Counted from the stretch's first letter, positions 24,544 to 34,449 are shown. The stretch: 45,781 bases of DNA from Pirellula sp. (GCA_021300155.1 JAJTID010000104.1:1-45781), one strand, 5' to 3'. A program made the numbers and translations. The notes: generated by a model not told the origin, from the letters alone.

Positions 24544-26007
24544 TTATTGCCAAATTCGGTTTTCTTCCGACCATAGTTTCCCTTGTGGAGAGACTCTCAA
24601 CTCGTCACTTGCTTTGGCTGTTGCTGCCACTTGCCAAGAGTCGACCATTACACCACCACTCGCAGAGACAACGAACCCCTGAGCGGCTCGGACGAAGCTG
24701 CATTGTGGATCGAGCGATGTGGGAAATGCAACTTGGCTTAGAGTCGGTTGAGCATTGTCTCCCATACATGCAGATAGATCGCAGCCAGCCAACTCTTGCA
24801 GGCCATTGGATTGGATGATGGCTGCTACGACGCACAGGTCCATAATGTTGCGTAGTTCACCGAACACTGGATCCTTGACGGAAAGCTCTTCGAGTTTCGA
24901 AGTAAAGGTGTCGGCCCATTTCTTTGCGATAGGATCGGCTTTTCCTTTTTGCGACACAGATCCATCGGCTGCGATTTGCTCTTCTTCTGTCAGCGTTTTG
25001 ATTCCGCGTCCCGAAATTTTCCATGCGAGACGATCTGCACTATGCTCGATTGAGGAGTAGTCGCAAGTCATCCACCAACGCGATTGAACATTGCGTCCCT
25101 TCGATTGAACCATCATGTCGAGGTAGCTTGGAAGACCGCCAACCGGAGCCTTTTCCAAGTTCATGCCATACAACTTCATCTTGTAATCTGCGGTCAAGAT
25201 AATGCGAGCCATGCGTGTGTTGGCCGAGACCCCTTGCAGTTTGACCTGTTGAGGTCCGAAGGCATCGCGCATCGCGGTTTCCAACGATTGCCAATTGGAT
25301 TGGTTGGCAGTTATCTTGACTTGGGATAGAAGCTTTCGAAGCCGAACTGTTCCTTCTTCCGTTGGGTCGATGGATACCGAGATCCCTGTGTTTCGGGCTG
25401 ATTCCACGGTGCGCATCGCATTCAACAAATCATCGAGCATAACGATTGGGCGTCCTGACTGAATGCCGACTATCGTTCCGTTTGGACCGACGGTCCACGG
25501 CTCTGCGGGACCGGCGATCACGATGTCGTTGCGGTCTGGATAGACGAACACGTTGGTAACGCGAGTGAGCCCGCCCAAGTAAGAAACTTCTTCAGGCAAC
25601 GGTTTCTGTAATTTTTGGCTCTCCAGAACGATTTGCTGAATCTTTTTGAGAGAAACAAGTCTTTGGTTTGCAGGGGTCTTCAGTTCTCCTTGAGGCCCAA
25701 CGATTGACCGTCTAGCCTCCTCAAGAGCCTCGTCCTGTTCCTGGACTGACAACGTCCGCAGGACACCGTTCGCATCTACTTTGACCCCACCAACACGGTT
25801 TCCAAGGTTAAAACCGTTGTTGTTGAAGTTGCCATTATTGTTGTTGTTATTGTTATTGTTGTTGTTCCCACCGCCACCAACGCCCTGACCTAGTGCGACT
25901 CCTCCGACGAAAAGAGTTGTTGCGAAAACGGATGCAATTCCAAACTTTCGAAGTGCACATGCATCCGACGCTTCTCGATGTGACGAGAAAAAACTTCGAA
26001 ACAACAT
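24544..26007 (-). CDS. DUF1598 domain-containing secreted protein
   Basis: A 487-residue protein from the ATG at 26007; upstream the frame extends without support. The N-terminus MLFRSFFSSHREASDACALRKFG plus IASVFATTLFVGGVALGQ gives a signal peptide cleaved near GQ. A run of 11 Asn follows (25834-25866) and then Gly/Asn-rich spacer. From about residue 75 the sequence is a globular DUF1598 domain: NQRLVSLKKIQQIVLESQ, YLGGLTRVTNVFVYPDRNDIVIAGPAEPW, VSIDPTEEGTVRLRKLL, RIILTADYKMKLYGMNLEK. The family is known almost only from planctomycetes and has no established activity. It converges on the operon ending at 24445 and is divergent from the FHA activator at 26202. Confidence 0.85.
   Translation of the reverse strand: MLFRSFFSSHREASDACALRKFGIASVFATTLFVGGVALGQGVGGGGNNNNNNNNNNNGNFNNNGFNLGNRVGGVKVDANGVLRTLSVQEQDEALEEARRSIVGPQGELKTPANQRLVSLKKIQQIVLESQKLQKPLPEEVSYLGGLTRVTNVFVYPDRNDIVIAGPAEPWTVGPNGTIVGIQSGRPIVMLDDLLNAMRTVESARNTGISVSIDPTEEGTVRLRKLLSQVKITANQSNWQSLETAMRDAFGPQQVKLQGVSANTRMARIILTADYKMKLYGMNLEKAPVGGLPSYLDMMVQSKGRNVQSRWWMTCDYSSIEHSADRLAWKISGRGIKTLTEEEQIAADGSVSQKGKADPIAKKWADTFTSKLEELSVKDPVFGELRNIMDLCVVAAIIQSNGLQELAGCDLSACMGDNAQPTLSQVAFPTSLDPQCSFVRAAQGFVVSASGGVMVDSWQVAATAKASDELRVSPQGKLWSEENRIWQ
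25834..25866 (-). repeat. Trinucleotide repeat coding for 11 consecutive Asn
   Basis: Eleven AAC or AAT codons in a row on the minus strand, with a further shorter Asn run after Gly-Asn-Phe. The mixture of AAC and AAT means it is not a pure microsatellite, but slippage in units of three is still possible and would not change the frame. Confidence 0.9.
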
Positions 26008-26201
26008 AGTCGAAACTCCAATGATAGGTGGCAAAATTCGGACGAGAACGGATGAAGTGTAAAGCCAAAGAGAACGGAGATCCAAATGCGATTAGGAGCC
26101 AATTGAATCCAAAGGTACAATAGTACTCTATGGTCCAGAAGCTCGCCGTGGTTCTTCGGCCTCGAAATAACTACCTCTAGATTAGTTTCTGGCGCAACCA
26201 G

Positions 26202-28229
26202 ATGCAACAAGACAATAGTTCGGCATACCTCATTATTCGTCAAGGAACCCGATGGACGGACGTTTTTCGTTTGGAATCCGGACGCCCACTGATCATTGGG
26301 CGGGCTTCGTCGAACGAGATTCCGATTGCGGATGAACGCTCCAGTCGACGCCACGCTGAGATCTATTTTGAAGGCGGATGGAAGGTTCGTGACCTCGGTT
26401 CCCGCAACGGCACGTTTGTCGACGGAACGCGAATTTCCGAGCCAACCTCACTTTTTTCAGGAAATGTGGTCACCGTCGCCTCTTGCCGCATGACATTTAC
26501 ACACTCGTTAGAAGAGGTCGCTCCGCCACTGGAAACAGACGATTCTGGACATGAAACCACGCGGGCGAACGATGTCGAACTCGCGTCGATCGTTCACCGA
26601 CAGTCAAAATCGGCCATACTCGACCCGGAAAAATTTCAGGTTTCGGAAAAATCGACAAAATCTGGAAAACCCATGGCGGGTGGTATAGAAACAAAAAGAG
26701 CGCCGGCCCTAGAGCTGTTGCAACTGGCATTCGAGCTTGCGAGGGAAACAAGCTTGAATCGTGGGTGCGAACTTGCGATTGCAAGATTGCTGGATGCTAC
26801 AGGCACGCAAACGGCTGGAGTGCTTCGCATTGAAAACGACAAGAATGGCTTCAAGACTCGCAAAGTGCTCGCAGCAGTACAAAAAGTAGGAAAAGCTTAT
26901 CACCCTGTCTCGGACACCTTGGCAGCGAATGTTCTCAAGGACAATTCTGCATTGCTGGCTCGCAACATCCACGACACTGCGCTAGCGGGTAACAGGACAG
27001 CTTCCACAAGCATGCAGTCTAGTCAAATGCACTCCACATCTAGTGTTATAGTCGCGCCACTCCTGCATGAAAACAATTGCATCGGGATGGTCCATTTGTA
27101 TAGCCGGGTTGGAGAACCAGATTTAACGCCAGACAATTTGGAGGTCGCATTGGCCGTGGCAGAGGTGCTGTCGACGTTCTTTATCAACTGCGAACGACAA
27201 CAAGCTCTAGAAAGCAAACTCAAAAATTCTCGTACCCGCATTTCGGAGCTGGAACAACAACTGGGGCACGCCGACGATTGGATTGGCGCGTCTGCGACGA
27301 TGCAGCGAGTGCGCGATCAAGTCCAACGCATCGGACCAACCCAAGCGACCGTTTTGCTGCGAGGCGAAAGCGGAGCTGGCAAAGAAGTGGTTGCGAGGGC
27401 CATCCACCAATACAGTACACGGGCCAATGGTCCATTCGTTCCTCTCAATTGCGCAGCATTGACGGCTACCTTGCTGGAGAGCGAACTATTTGGCCATGAA
27501 AAGGGAGCCTTTACCGGCGCAACCGAACGCAAGATCGGCAAGTTTGAACAAGCCCATACCGGGACCATCATGCTCGATGAGCTGGGGGAGATGAGTATGG
27601 AGATTCAAGCCAAGTTTCTTCGCGTGCTTGAGGGAAAGCCTTTTGAGCGAGTCGGGGGAAGCAAACCGATTCAAGTGGATGTACGTGTTATCGCTGCCAC
27701 GAACAAAGATCTGGAACAAGCGGTCAGAGAAGGCCAGTTCCGGAGTGACCTCTACTTTCGGCTTCGGGTGATCGAGCTTCGTGTCCCTTCACTGAGGGAA
27801 AGGCCAGAGGACATTATGCAGATTGCTACCCATTTCCTCGATCAATTTCGTGCAAGGTCAGGTCATGGGCCGACAGGTTTCAGCCAACGGGCTCAAGCAG
27901 CCATGTTGGCATACCATTGGCCAGGCAACGTTCGCGAGCTTCGTAACTCCGTGGAACGAGCTTATGTATTGGCCACAGGTACATTAGCGGAGCCTGAAGA
28001 CCTAGCTCTTTCTCATCTGGAGATCCCTGGTCTCTCGTTTGCCCAAGCTCAGCCGACCTCCTTTTCTTCGGTCTATCGAGAACGGACGCTCGAGGATGTC
28101 GAACAAGAGCATATTGCCGCCACGTTAGAATTCACGGGTGGACAAAAGAACCGCGCAGCGGCTATCCTCGGCATTGAACGTTCAACCTTGGATAGAAAAC
28201 TCAAACGAAACAAAAACGAACCTGGATGA
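26202..28229 (+). CDS. Sigma-54-dependent activator with FHA and GAF domains
   Basis: A 675-residue protein. FHA domain at about 8-105 ([37 protein letters not shown]) for binding a phospho-threonine; GAF-like region at about 165-325 ([18 protein letters not shown]); AAA+ core at about 355-590 with Walker A GESGAGKE near 387, GAFTGA near 434 (the sigma-54 contact loop, intact), and [10 protein letters not shown] as Walker B; Fis-type HTH at about 635-675 ([21 protein letters not shown]). There is no receiver domain, so activation should come through FHA/GAF signals, for example a Ser/Thr kinase. It should drive sigma-54 promoters. The start codon follows a short divergent spacer, and the gene overlaps the next by four bases. 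Confidence 0.95.
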   Translation: MQQDNSSAYLIIRQGTRWTDVFRLESGRPLIIGRASSNEIPIADERSSRRHAEIYFEGGWKVRDLGSRNGTFVDGTRISEPTSLFSGNVVTVASCRMTFTHSLEEVAPPLETDDSGHETTRANDVELASIVHRQSKSAILDPEKFQVSEKSTKSGKPMAGGIETKRAPALELLQLAFELARETSLNRGCELAIARLLDATGTQTAGVLRIENDKNGFKTRKVLAAVQKVGKAYHPVSDTLAANVLKDNSALLARNIHDTALAGNRTASTSMQSSQMHSTSSVIVAPLLHENNCIGMVHLYSRVGEPDLTPDNLEVALAVAEVLSTFFINCERQQALESKLKNSRTRISELEQQLGHADDWIGASATMQRVRDQVQRIGPTQATVLLRGESGAGKEVVARAIHQYSTRANGPFVPLNCAALTATLLESELFGHEKGAFTGATERKIGKFEQAHTGTIMLDELGEMSMEIQAKFLRVLEGKPFERVGGSKPIQVDVRVIAATNKDLEQAVREGQFRSDLYFRLRVIELRVPSLRERPEDIMQIATHFLDQFRARSGHGPTGFSQRAQAAMLAYHWPGNVRELRNSVERAYVLATGTLAEPEDLALSHLEIPGLSFAQAQPTSFSSVYRERTLEDVEQEHIAATLEFTGGQKNRAAAILGIERSTLDRKLKRNKNEPG

Positions 28230-28870
28230 CAACGACGGATACTATCCCTTTGCATTTTCAGAATTGGATTCAAACCGCAAAGGGACTCATCTTTGACTGC
28301 GATGGTACGTTGGTTGATTCGATGCCAGTTCATTTTTTGGCATGGCACCAAACGATGACTCGCTACGGGTTGCGACTGCCGGAAGATCGTTTCTACGCGC
28401 TCGGAGGGATGCCAAGCCATAAAATCATTGAAATGTTGGCTCAGGAACAGTCTGTGACAATCGATATTGAATTGGCAGCGAAACAAAAGGAACAGGCGTT
28501 CCTGGACCGAATTCATTTACTGGAACCGATTCAGGTCGTTCTCGATGTTGCGATGAAGCACAGAACGGTGAAACCTATGGCGGTCGCAAGCGGTGGCTTT
28601 CGCGACATCATCCATAGACAACTACATGCATTAGATTGCTTCGACTGGTTTGACGCGATCGTTACGGCCGAGGATACCGAAAAACACAAACCCGATCCCG
28701 ATGTGTTTTTGGAAGCGGCACGGCGATTGGAAATCCCTGCAAATGATTGTCTCGTATTCGAAGATGCGGATTTAGGCGTGGAGGCGGCTAGACGCGCAGG
28801 CATGCGTTGCGTAGATGTCAGGCAGTTCTTTCAGCCCAAACGCATTCCTTTGGATACCGAAGTGTCATGA
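28226..28870 (+). CDS. HAD phosphatase, beta-phosphoglucomutase-like
   Basis: A 214-residue HAD hydrolase with all four motifs: nucleophile [12 protein letters not shown] (Asp at about 24), motif II AVASGGF, motif III Lys in KHKPDPDVF and motif [19 protein letters not shown]. The helical cap after motif I is of the C1 type as in beta-phosphoglucomutase and phosphatase relatives. It probably dephosphorylates a sugar phosphate. The ATG overlaps the stop of the activator gene by four bases (ATGA), and its own stop overlaps the transporter start in the same way, so all three are co-translated. Why a sugar phosphatase sits between a sigma-54 activator and a transporter is unclear. Confidence 0.9.
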   Translation: MTTTDTIPLHFQNWIQTAKGLIFDCDGTLVDSMPVHFLAWHQTMTRYGLRLPEDRFYALGGMPSHKIIEMLAQEQSVTIDIELAAKQKEQAFLDRIHLLEPIQVVLDVAMKHRTVKPMAVASGGFRDIIHRQLHALDCFDWFDAIVTAEDTEKHKPDPDVFLEAARRLEIPANDCLVFEDADLGVEAARRAGMRCVDVRQFFQPKRIPLDTEVS

Positions 28871-31209
28871 TTCGCTTCCGGTGGCTAGGCTTGTCACTAG
28901 CAACGATTCTTTTCTTTGTTGCTCTTCCTGCCTCGTTCGATCTTCGATTGGATCGTTCCATGGAAGCAATGTTTGCCAAAGAAGACAGGATTCGAACAGA
29001 CTTTGAAAGGTTGGAATCGATCTTCGGAGTCTCAGAGTTAATCGTCTTTGCTTACCGAGATGAAATGCTATGGAGCATCGATGGCCAAGGGCTCGAAAGA
29101 CTTCAAAGAATTCGCCAACGGATTGAAGCCTTGCCAGGCATCGATTCCGCCATGGATTTGACGAAGGTCAATGGAATGCTCCGACAATGGAATGCGACGA
29201 TGGGATTGTTGAGCGCGAGCAAAAACAATTTCAAAAGTCAGTATCCATTGCTCGATGCAAACGATGCGATGGCAGTAAAGCTAAAAAAGTTGTTTGAAGG
29301 TCAAACCCATGCAAGTCGTTCTGACTTAGTCGCCATTGCTTGCATCTTGAAAAGGAACGGAAAGTCTTCGGATGTGCCGTTACCGTCCCATGCGATGACG
29401 ATTGACCAGCTACGGAAAATTGATCTTGAGTCCGACCAATCGGTTTTATTGGCAGGTCAGTCGGTTATGGTGGAAGAAGGGTTTGAGGCGATTGAGGCCG
29501 ATGGTCGGAGGCTTGGATTGTTTTCAGCGCTCAGCCTCGCTGGTTTACTTTGGATTGGATTCCGGTCTTTGCGGTGGGCATTGATTGTCATCGCCGTCGT
29601 GCAATGGTCCTTGGTGGTAACGCGAGCAGTGTTGGTCATCCTAGATTGGGAATTGACGATGGTATCTTCGATGCTCGGATCGATCGTAACGGTGATTGGG
29701 GTCGCCACGACGATGCACTGGATGCTCGGGTATCAACGATTGTGTTCCACGGGTGCTGATCCCGAGTTGGCACTTCAGGATTCGATGAGGCAACTTCGTC
29801 GTCCGATCGTTTGGGCGTGTGTAACGGATGCCATAGGGTTTCTATCGCTAACCTTTGCCAAAGTGGGCCCGGTACAGGACTACGGTTGGATGATGGCGTT
29901 AGCCTCGATCGTGGTACTCCTTGCCATTTTTTTGATCGTGCCTGGATTGGCGTTGATACCTCTTCTCAGGGCACCGTGGGATCAGAGAACTGGCATGCAG
30001 ATTCCACTATACGAGTCACCTTGGCTTTCGAAGGAGATGTTTGCGGCTCCGATCGAGCGATGCAAAGGCTTGGCGCATCGGTATCCTGGTCGGATCATCG
30101 CAACCTCTATCGCTTTAGGTGGGATTGCCGTTCTTGGCAGTTTGCGGATCGAATTAGAGACTGACTTTGTCAAGAATTTCAAAGCCAGCTCTCCACTCGT
30201 TGTGGCGTATGAGACGATCGAACGAGAATTGGGTGGAGCGGGAGTTTGGGATATTGCGGTTCCGGTACCAAATTCGATTCAATCTTCGGTGCAGCGAGAA
30301 ATTGCGCAACTGGAGGAGCGACTGCGATCGATCCGAGTCGGAGAGGAAAAGGCTCCAGTCTCACTGAGTCATGTCATGAGTGTGTTGGATGCGGATGAAG
30401 TGGTGGGTGAGAGTTTCATCATGAAGCGGCTGGGGCTGGAAGGACGACTGCTTGCAATGAAGCCACTGATGGGCAGCTTTCTAGGATCCTTAGTTGGATC
30501 GGAAAAGAATAAGGATGGGCAGGAGCAACGGTATCTTCGCATCATGCTACGTTCCCGCGAACAAGTTTCAGCGAAGGATAAACGTTTGCTGATCGATGCG
30601 CTTCGTAACGAGGTGCAAACCTATCCGGAGAATATCAAGGACATAGAACGGGAAGGCAAGCGCGAACTCGCTTTTGTATCCGGTTATTATGTTTTGTTGG
30701 CTGAACTCGTCTCTAGTATTGTTGCAGATCAATGGCGATGTTTTGCGATTGCAGGTATCGGAATTCTGGTTGCGACAGCGCTTGCATTGCGAGACATTCG
30801 ACTGGCCTGCATGGCATTGGTGCCAAACGTACTTCCTAGTCTCTGCATACTCGGTTGGTTTGGTTGGTCTGGAATACCCATGAACCTAGGGGCTGCGATG
30901 ATTGCGGCAGTCTCCATGGGATTGAGTGTAGATTCTTCGATACACTATCTCAGCCGATACCAACAGGAAATTCGTAGAGGACAGAGCAGTGCGCAATCGG
31001 TAGATAGTGCTCAATCCGAAATAGGAATGGCGATCGTTTTGTCTACGTTGGCATTGATTCTAGGATTTGGCGCTTTGGCAACCAGCGATTTTTTGCCGAC
31101 GGTTATCTTTGGAGTTTCGGCTGCTTTATCGATGGCCGGTGGCTTGATCGGTAACTTAATCCTGTTACCTGCCCTGTTGCGATATTTTTCAGGCGCGGGT
31201 CAAGCTTGA
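28867..31209 (+). CDS. RND superfamily (MMPL/SSD-like) transporter
   Basis: A 780-residue protein from the ATG at 28867 (ATGA overlap with the HAD gene). Two homologous halves are visible: TM1 (LGLSLATILFFVALPASF), a periplasmic loop at about 25-230, then TM2-TM6 (for example MMALASIVVLLAIFLIVPGL); TM7 near residue 415, loop at about 440-625, then TM8-TM12 with GAAMIAAVSMGLSVDSSIHYL, the family's conserved Asp-bearing helix. It resembles the hopanoid/lipid MMPL-type exporters rather than tripartite drug pumps. Substrate is unknown; lipids or hydrophobic molecules are the usual cargo. Its 3' end overlaps the convergent gene by 10 bases. Confidence 0.87.
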   Translation: MIRFRWLGLSLATILFFVALPASFDLRLDRSMEAMFAKEDRIRTDFERLESIFGVSELIVFAYRDEMLWSIDGQGLERLQRIRQRIEALPGIDSAMDLTKVNGMLRQWNATMGLLSASKNNFKSQYPLLDANDAMAVKLKKLFEGQTHASRSDLVAIACILKRNGKSSDVPLPSHAMTIDQLRKIDLESDQSVLLAGQSVMVEEGFEAIEADGRRLGLFSALSLAGLLWIGFRSLRWALIVIAVVQWSLVVTRAVLVILDWELTMVSSMLGSIVTVIGVATTMHWMLGYQRLCSTGADPELALQDSMRQLRRPIVWACVTDAIGFLSLTFAKVGPVQDYGWMMALASIVVLLAIFLIVPGLALIPLLRAPWDQRTGMQIPLYESPWLSKEMFAAPIERCKGLAHRYPGRIIATSIALGGIAVLGSLRIELETDFVKNFKASSPLVVAYETIERELGGAGVWDIAVPVPNSIQSSVQREIAQLEERLRSIRVGEEKAPVSLSHVMSVLDADEVVGESFIMKRLGLEGRLLAMKPLMGSFLGSLVGSEKNKDGQEQRYLRIMLRSREQVSAKDKRLLIDALRNEVQTYPENIKDIEREGKRELAFVSGYYVLLAELVSSIVADQWRCFAIAGIGILVATALALRDIRLACMALVPNVLPSLCILGWFGWSGIPMNLGAAMIAAVSMGLSVDSSIHYLSRYQQEIRRGQSSAQSVDSAQSEIGMAIVLSTLALILGFGALATSDFLPTVIFGVSAALSMAGGLIGNLILLPALLRYFSGAGQA

Positions 31210-32066
31210 AATCGCATCGACTTCTTCGGCTGAGTGACCACGATGCTAGACATTGCTTCCCAGCGACCGTTCTCAAGCTTTTGTACTGTTTCGCTCGCGT
31301 GTTCGAGTCCTCGTTCGATGCGTTGCACTAAATGGGACCGCATGAATCCCATCGAGTCGAACAAATCGGGGTGAATCATGCCGAGTGCTGCTTCGCTAAT
31401 CTGCTGATTGAGACGAGGTGAAACGGGATTATGCTCGACATGCTTGTTTAGCCAAGCTCTGCAACTGGCAATCAAGAGCGACCAAATCACTTTTGATTGA
31501 TCACCGAGGCTACGTTCGCTGTACTCTTCTGAAAACTCTGCGACACGTTCGATAGAGTGAGCGTATTGCTCTGCCTCATTCACGTGTGCAAAATAGCCAA
31601 GCAACATATCTGTCCAGTGCTCCAGATAGTGCCTCAAGGAATTGAGCTCGTCAGCTTCTTTATTTCCTGAGTTGATACCTTCGACGATGAGGCATAGGCA
31701 ACGATTTCTAACTTCTTGATGGGTCGTAAAAACGTTGTGCAAAATGGACCGAGCATCGTTGTCGATTTGTCGTTCTTCTAAGCGAGTAGCGACGGCGACG
31801 CAAACTCGGGTCAGCGGCTCCGCTAGCATCACTTCTTCGATCACATGACGCAGTTTTTGCCATCCGCGAACGCGGATCGCCATGCTTTCGGATTGGATTT
31901 GCCGTTTACCAGTGGAGAGTAGCGAATTCCATCCATCGAAACGAATCCTATTACGCAGCCAGTATTCTTGGACTGCTTCAGGTGGGAAGTCGCAGTTCTC
32001 TTCGATACGGGTCGAAGCATGATACGCCCACACACTTGCGGTTTCAACCAGCCAGCTTGAATGCAT
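31200..32066 (-). CDS. Conserved-looking protein of unknown function
   Basis: A 288-residue, mainly alpha-helical protein starting at the ATG 32066. No signal peptide, membrane helix or catalytic motif is visible. Recurrent features are helical heptad-like segments (HVIEEVMLAEPLTRVCVAVATRLEER, ARSILHNVFTTHQEVRNRCLCLIVEGI, SHLVQRIERGLEHASETVQKLENGRWEA). The C-terminal 'RMESS-like' ending VVTQPKKSMRF is basic. It may be a planctomycete-specific cytoplasmic protein. It overlaps the 3' end of the transporter gene by 10 bases on the opposite strand and is followed upstream by about 300 bases of promoter region. No function can be assigned. Confidence 0.6.
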   Translation of the reverse strand: MHSSWLVETASVWAYHASTRIEENCDFPPEAVQEYWLRNRIRFDGWNSLLSTGKRQIQSESMAIRVRGWQKLRHVIEEVMLAEPLTRVCVAVATRLEERQIDNDARSILHNVFTTHQEVRNRCLCLIVEGINSGNKEADELNSLRHYLEHWTDMLLGYFAHVNEAEQYAHSIERVAEFSEEYSERSLGDQSKVIWSLLIASCRAWLNKHVEHNPVSPRLNQQISEAALGMIHPDLFDSMGFMRSHLVQRIERGLEHASETVQKLENGRWEAMSSIVVTQPKKSMRFQA

Positions 32067-32362
32067 AAAGAAGATCCGGAGTGGAATATTCAGGTTACGA
32101 GCACCTAAGCAGGATCCTTATCGCGAGGTGAATTCTCAAGCGTTCTCTGACGGAAGATCGCAAATCGGACTGAATACTTGCATAAAAGACTGTACAGTCG
32201 TCAAAATCGGACAACTTTTGAGGAGGAAAAAGGTGCTCTAGACTTTCGAGACTTTGCCGATAAGCTTCATGTCTATACTTAGAGTAGTGGAGTATGTGGG
32301 ATGATTTTCCACGTTGCTTTTTCGTGTCTAAGGGTAGTCGTTTTTTTCAGCTTGGGTGATTT
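32067..32362. other. Divergent regulatory spacer, no gene supported
   Basis: About 300 bases between the unknown minus gene and the small secreted protein. It contains a perfect 12-base palindrome (32188-32199), a nearby caaaa/ttttg inverted repeat, and a GGAGG-like stretch at 32221-32226 that precedes only a two-codon frame. No riboswitch fold was recognised. Confidence 0.5.
32188..32199. promoter_or_regulatory. Perfect 12-base palindrome, candidate operator
   Basis: gactgtacagtc reads the same on both strands. It resembles half-site spacing of dimeric repressors, but does not match the LexA consensus spacing (CTGT-N8-ACAG) because its arms touch. It lies ahead of the small secreted protein and hisA and also ahead of the divergent gene. 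Confidence 0.35.
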
Positions 32363-32614
32363 ATGAATCGCAAAGTGAGGACGCTGGGACTGGCAATTGC
32401 TTTATTCTCAGGAGTTGTTTCTACGGTTGATGTTGAGGCGAAGCAGTACGAGAAAGTTGTTGGCGGGAAAGAGGTGGTCGTGCATACCAATCCTGTGCCC
32501 GTGCTGATGCATCGTTTGGTGCCGCCGCAACTGGGGCGTCACATCACAGAAAAGGAACTTCACCGCGGTTCGATTCCATCCGAGGGTAGACTCTTTAAGT
32601 CACGCGGAAAGTAA
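32363..32614 (+). CDS. Small secreted protein, unknown
   Basis: An 83-residue protein with a signal peptide (MNRKVRTLGLAIALFSGVVS, cleavage near DVEA-K). The mature part is about 57 residues and contains VVVHTNPVPVLMHRLVPPQLGRHITEKEL, a short Pro-rich segment. GGTGA lies four to five bases before the ATG. It precedes hisA by 7 bases and should be on the same message, but nothing links it to histidine synthesis; the arrangement may be accidental. No family is recognised. Confidence 0.6.
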   Translation: MNRKVRTLGLAIALFSGVVSTVDVEAKQYEKVVGGKEVVVHTNPVPVLMHRLVPPQLGRHITEKELHRGSIPSEGRLFKSRGK

Positions 32615-32621
32615 AAACATA

Positions 32622-33353
32622 GTGGAGATTTGGCCTGCAATCGATTTGTTGGGTGGCAATTGCGTTCGTTTGCAACAAGGGGACTACAACCGGGACACTG
32701 TGTTTTCCGATGACCCCGGAGCCATGGCTTCGAAGTGGTTCTCTGACGGTGCTGGGCTGCTCCACTGTGTCGACTTGGACGGTGCCAAATCAGGTAGTAT
32801 TATCAATGAGACTGCGATTCGGGATATCGTTCAAGCGGCAAACGGCCGCCCCGTTCAGTTGGGTGGAGGGGTCCGCACGGAGTCGACGATTGAGCGTTTG
32901 CTCAAGCTCGGATTAAGTAGATTGGTCGTTGGTACTGCCGCACTGAAAGAGCCTGAATGGTTTGCCACTATGTGCGACAAGTACCCCGGCCATCTCGTTC
33001 TCGGACTGGATGCATGGGGTGGGAAGGTCGCGACGGAGGGTTGGCTAAAGACGTCGGAAACTCCAGCAAGCGAACTGGTAGATCGAATCGCCCAGAAGAC
33101 CAGTCAGTGTGTAGCTGTCGTTTATACAGACATATCCAAAGACGGAATGCTCGAAGGCCCAAACTTTGAAGCCCTCAAAGAGCTCGAATCGACCAGCCCA
33201 TTTCCCGTGATCTGCTCGGGAGGTATTACGACGCTCGATGATATTCGACGCCTGGTTCAGCAAGGAACACATGGTGCAATCATTGGACGTGCTCTTTACG
33301 ACGGGCATATGAAACTTAGTCAAGTTCTTTCGATTGCTGATCAAAGAGCCTGA
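32622..33353 (+). CDS. hisA: Phosphoribosylformimino-AICAR isomerase (HisA)
   Basis: A 243-residue TIM barrel of standard HisA length starting at GTG 32622. The catalytic base Asp8 is in PAIDLLGG, the second catalytic Asp in LVLGLDAWGG, the acceptor Thr in VVYTDISKDGM, and the phosphate-binding loops in VQLGGGVR and VICSGGITTLDD. HisA converts ProFAR to PRFAR in the fourth step of histidine synthesis. In planctomycetes, as here, the his genes are often scattered: no hisF or hisH is adjacent. The 32614 gene end and this start are 7 bases apart. Confidence 0.93.
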   Translation: MEIWPAIDLLGGNCVRLQQGDYNRDTVFSDDPGAMASKWFSDGAGLLHCVDLDGAKSGSIINETAIRDIVQAANGRPVQLGGGVRTESTIERLLKLGLSRLVVGTAALKEPEWFATMCDKYPGHLVLGLDAWGGKVATEGWLKTSETPASELVDRIAQKTSQCVAVVYTDISKDGMLEGPNFEALKELESTSPFPVICSGGITTLDDIRRLVQQGTHGAIIGRALYDGHMKLSQVLSIADQRA

Positions 33354-33381
33354 GCTGGATCCAGTCCGTTGGAATCTAGGT

Positions 33382-33387
33382 TATAAT
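33382..33387 (+). promoter_or_regulatory. Candidate -10 box upstream of the esterase gene
   Basis: A perfect TATAAT about 55 bases before the ATG at 33441, in the spacer after hisA. No good -35 hexamer lies 16-18 bases upstream; the nearest TTGGAA is too close. So the site is plausible but unproved. Confidence 0.4.
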
Positions 33388-33440
33388 GCATCTAGCTCAT
33401 GCTGCATTGAACTTGGTTTTCACTCTCTGTAGGATCCACA

Positions 33441-34433
33441 ATGAAACGGGTAGCAATCATCACCTTCTCTGTTGCGCTGGTTTACCATGCGATTTTGCAA
33501 GCGACAGCTTGGGCGCAGACAGAGCAGCATGACAGCTTCTTTAAGCTCGGGCCAGACTCGTTGCGGCAAGAGAATGTTCCACATGGTGAAATCAATGGTC
33601 CGCATGTGTTGCCCAGTCAGGTGTTTCCTGGAACCCTTCATACCTATTGGGTCTATGTGCCAGCACAGTACGATGCCTCAAAGAGCTGTAGCTTAATGAT
33701 ATTCCAAGATGGGCACGCCTTTATGAATGAGAATGGTAGTGCCCGGACGATGAATGTGATCGACAATCTCGTTCATCGTCGAGAGATTCCCGTCATGATT
33801 ACGGTCTTCATCAATCCAGGTCGCAGACCAGACCAAGAAGAGCCCAATGCGAAACAATGGGGTGATGGTACAACCAATCGTGGGGAAGAGTACAACTCAC
33901 TCGATGACAGGTATGCTCGGGTGATCATCGATGAACTAATGCCAACTCTTTACGCCAAGTACAACATATCCAAAGAAGCGAAAGACCATGGCATTGGTGG
34001 TTGCAGCTCGGGAGCCATCGCTGCTTTTACTGTTGCGTGGGAACGGCCAGACCAGTTTAGTAAGGTTCTAAGTACCGTTGGGAGCTTTACCAACATTCGC
34101 GGTGGACACCGCTATCCAGATATTATTCGCGATAGCCCAAAGAAGCCGATTCGCGTCTTCTTTCAAGATGGACGAAACGACAATCGCGGGCAGCGACGTG
34201 GTGGAACTTATGACCCAGAATGGGACTGGTTCCAACAAAACGTTCGAATGGTCGAAGCGATGTCGGCCAGAGGATACGATGTTAATTATACGTGGAGTAT
34301 CGGAAAACATAGCTTAACCCACGGCGGAGTAATCCTACCCGAAATGATGCGATGGTTATGGAGAGACCATCCAGTTTCCACGGACGTAAACAATGCGGAC
34401 GAACGTGCATTTCACAAACCATCAAACAAATAG
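33441..34433 (+). CDS. Secreted alpha/beta-hydrolase esterase
   Basis: A 330-residue protein with a signal peptide ([19 protein letters not shown], cleavage near AWA-Q). The esterase-D/IroE-like fold is shown by [23 protein letters not shown], the nucleophile elbow GGCSSG (Ser189), the acid region FFQDGRNDN and the His in GKHSLTHGG. Such exported esterases in planctomycetes probably deacylate polysaccharides or siderophores. The ATG has AGGATC upstream only, so translation may be weak. It is convergent with the FkbM gene, and a structured spacer separates them. Confidence 0.85.
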   Translation: MKRVAIITFSVALVYHAILQATAWAQTEQHDSFFKLGPDSLRQENVPHGEINGPHVLPSQVFPGTLHTYWVYVPAQYDASKSCSLMIFQDGHAFMNENGSARTMNVIDNLVHRREIPVMITVFINPGRRPDQEEPNAKQWGDGTTNRGEEYNSLDDRYARVIIDELMPTLYAKYNISKEAKDHGIGGCSSGAIAAFTVAWERPDQFSKVLSTVGSFTNIRGGHRYPDIIRDSPKKPIRVFFQDGRNDNRGQRRGGTYDPEWDWFQQNVRMVEAMSARGYDVNYTWSIGKHSLTHGGVILPEMMRWLWRDHPVSTDVNNADERAFHKPSNK

Positions 34434-34449
34434 TTGCTGTCACCTGGAT

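Noticed and set aside
32221-32305. Leader peptide or attenuator ahead of the small gene and hisA
   Set aside because: A GGAGG-like sequence precedes only a two-codon frame, and the later ATG frame (near 32269, 11 codons) has no His run, so histidine attenuation is not supported.
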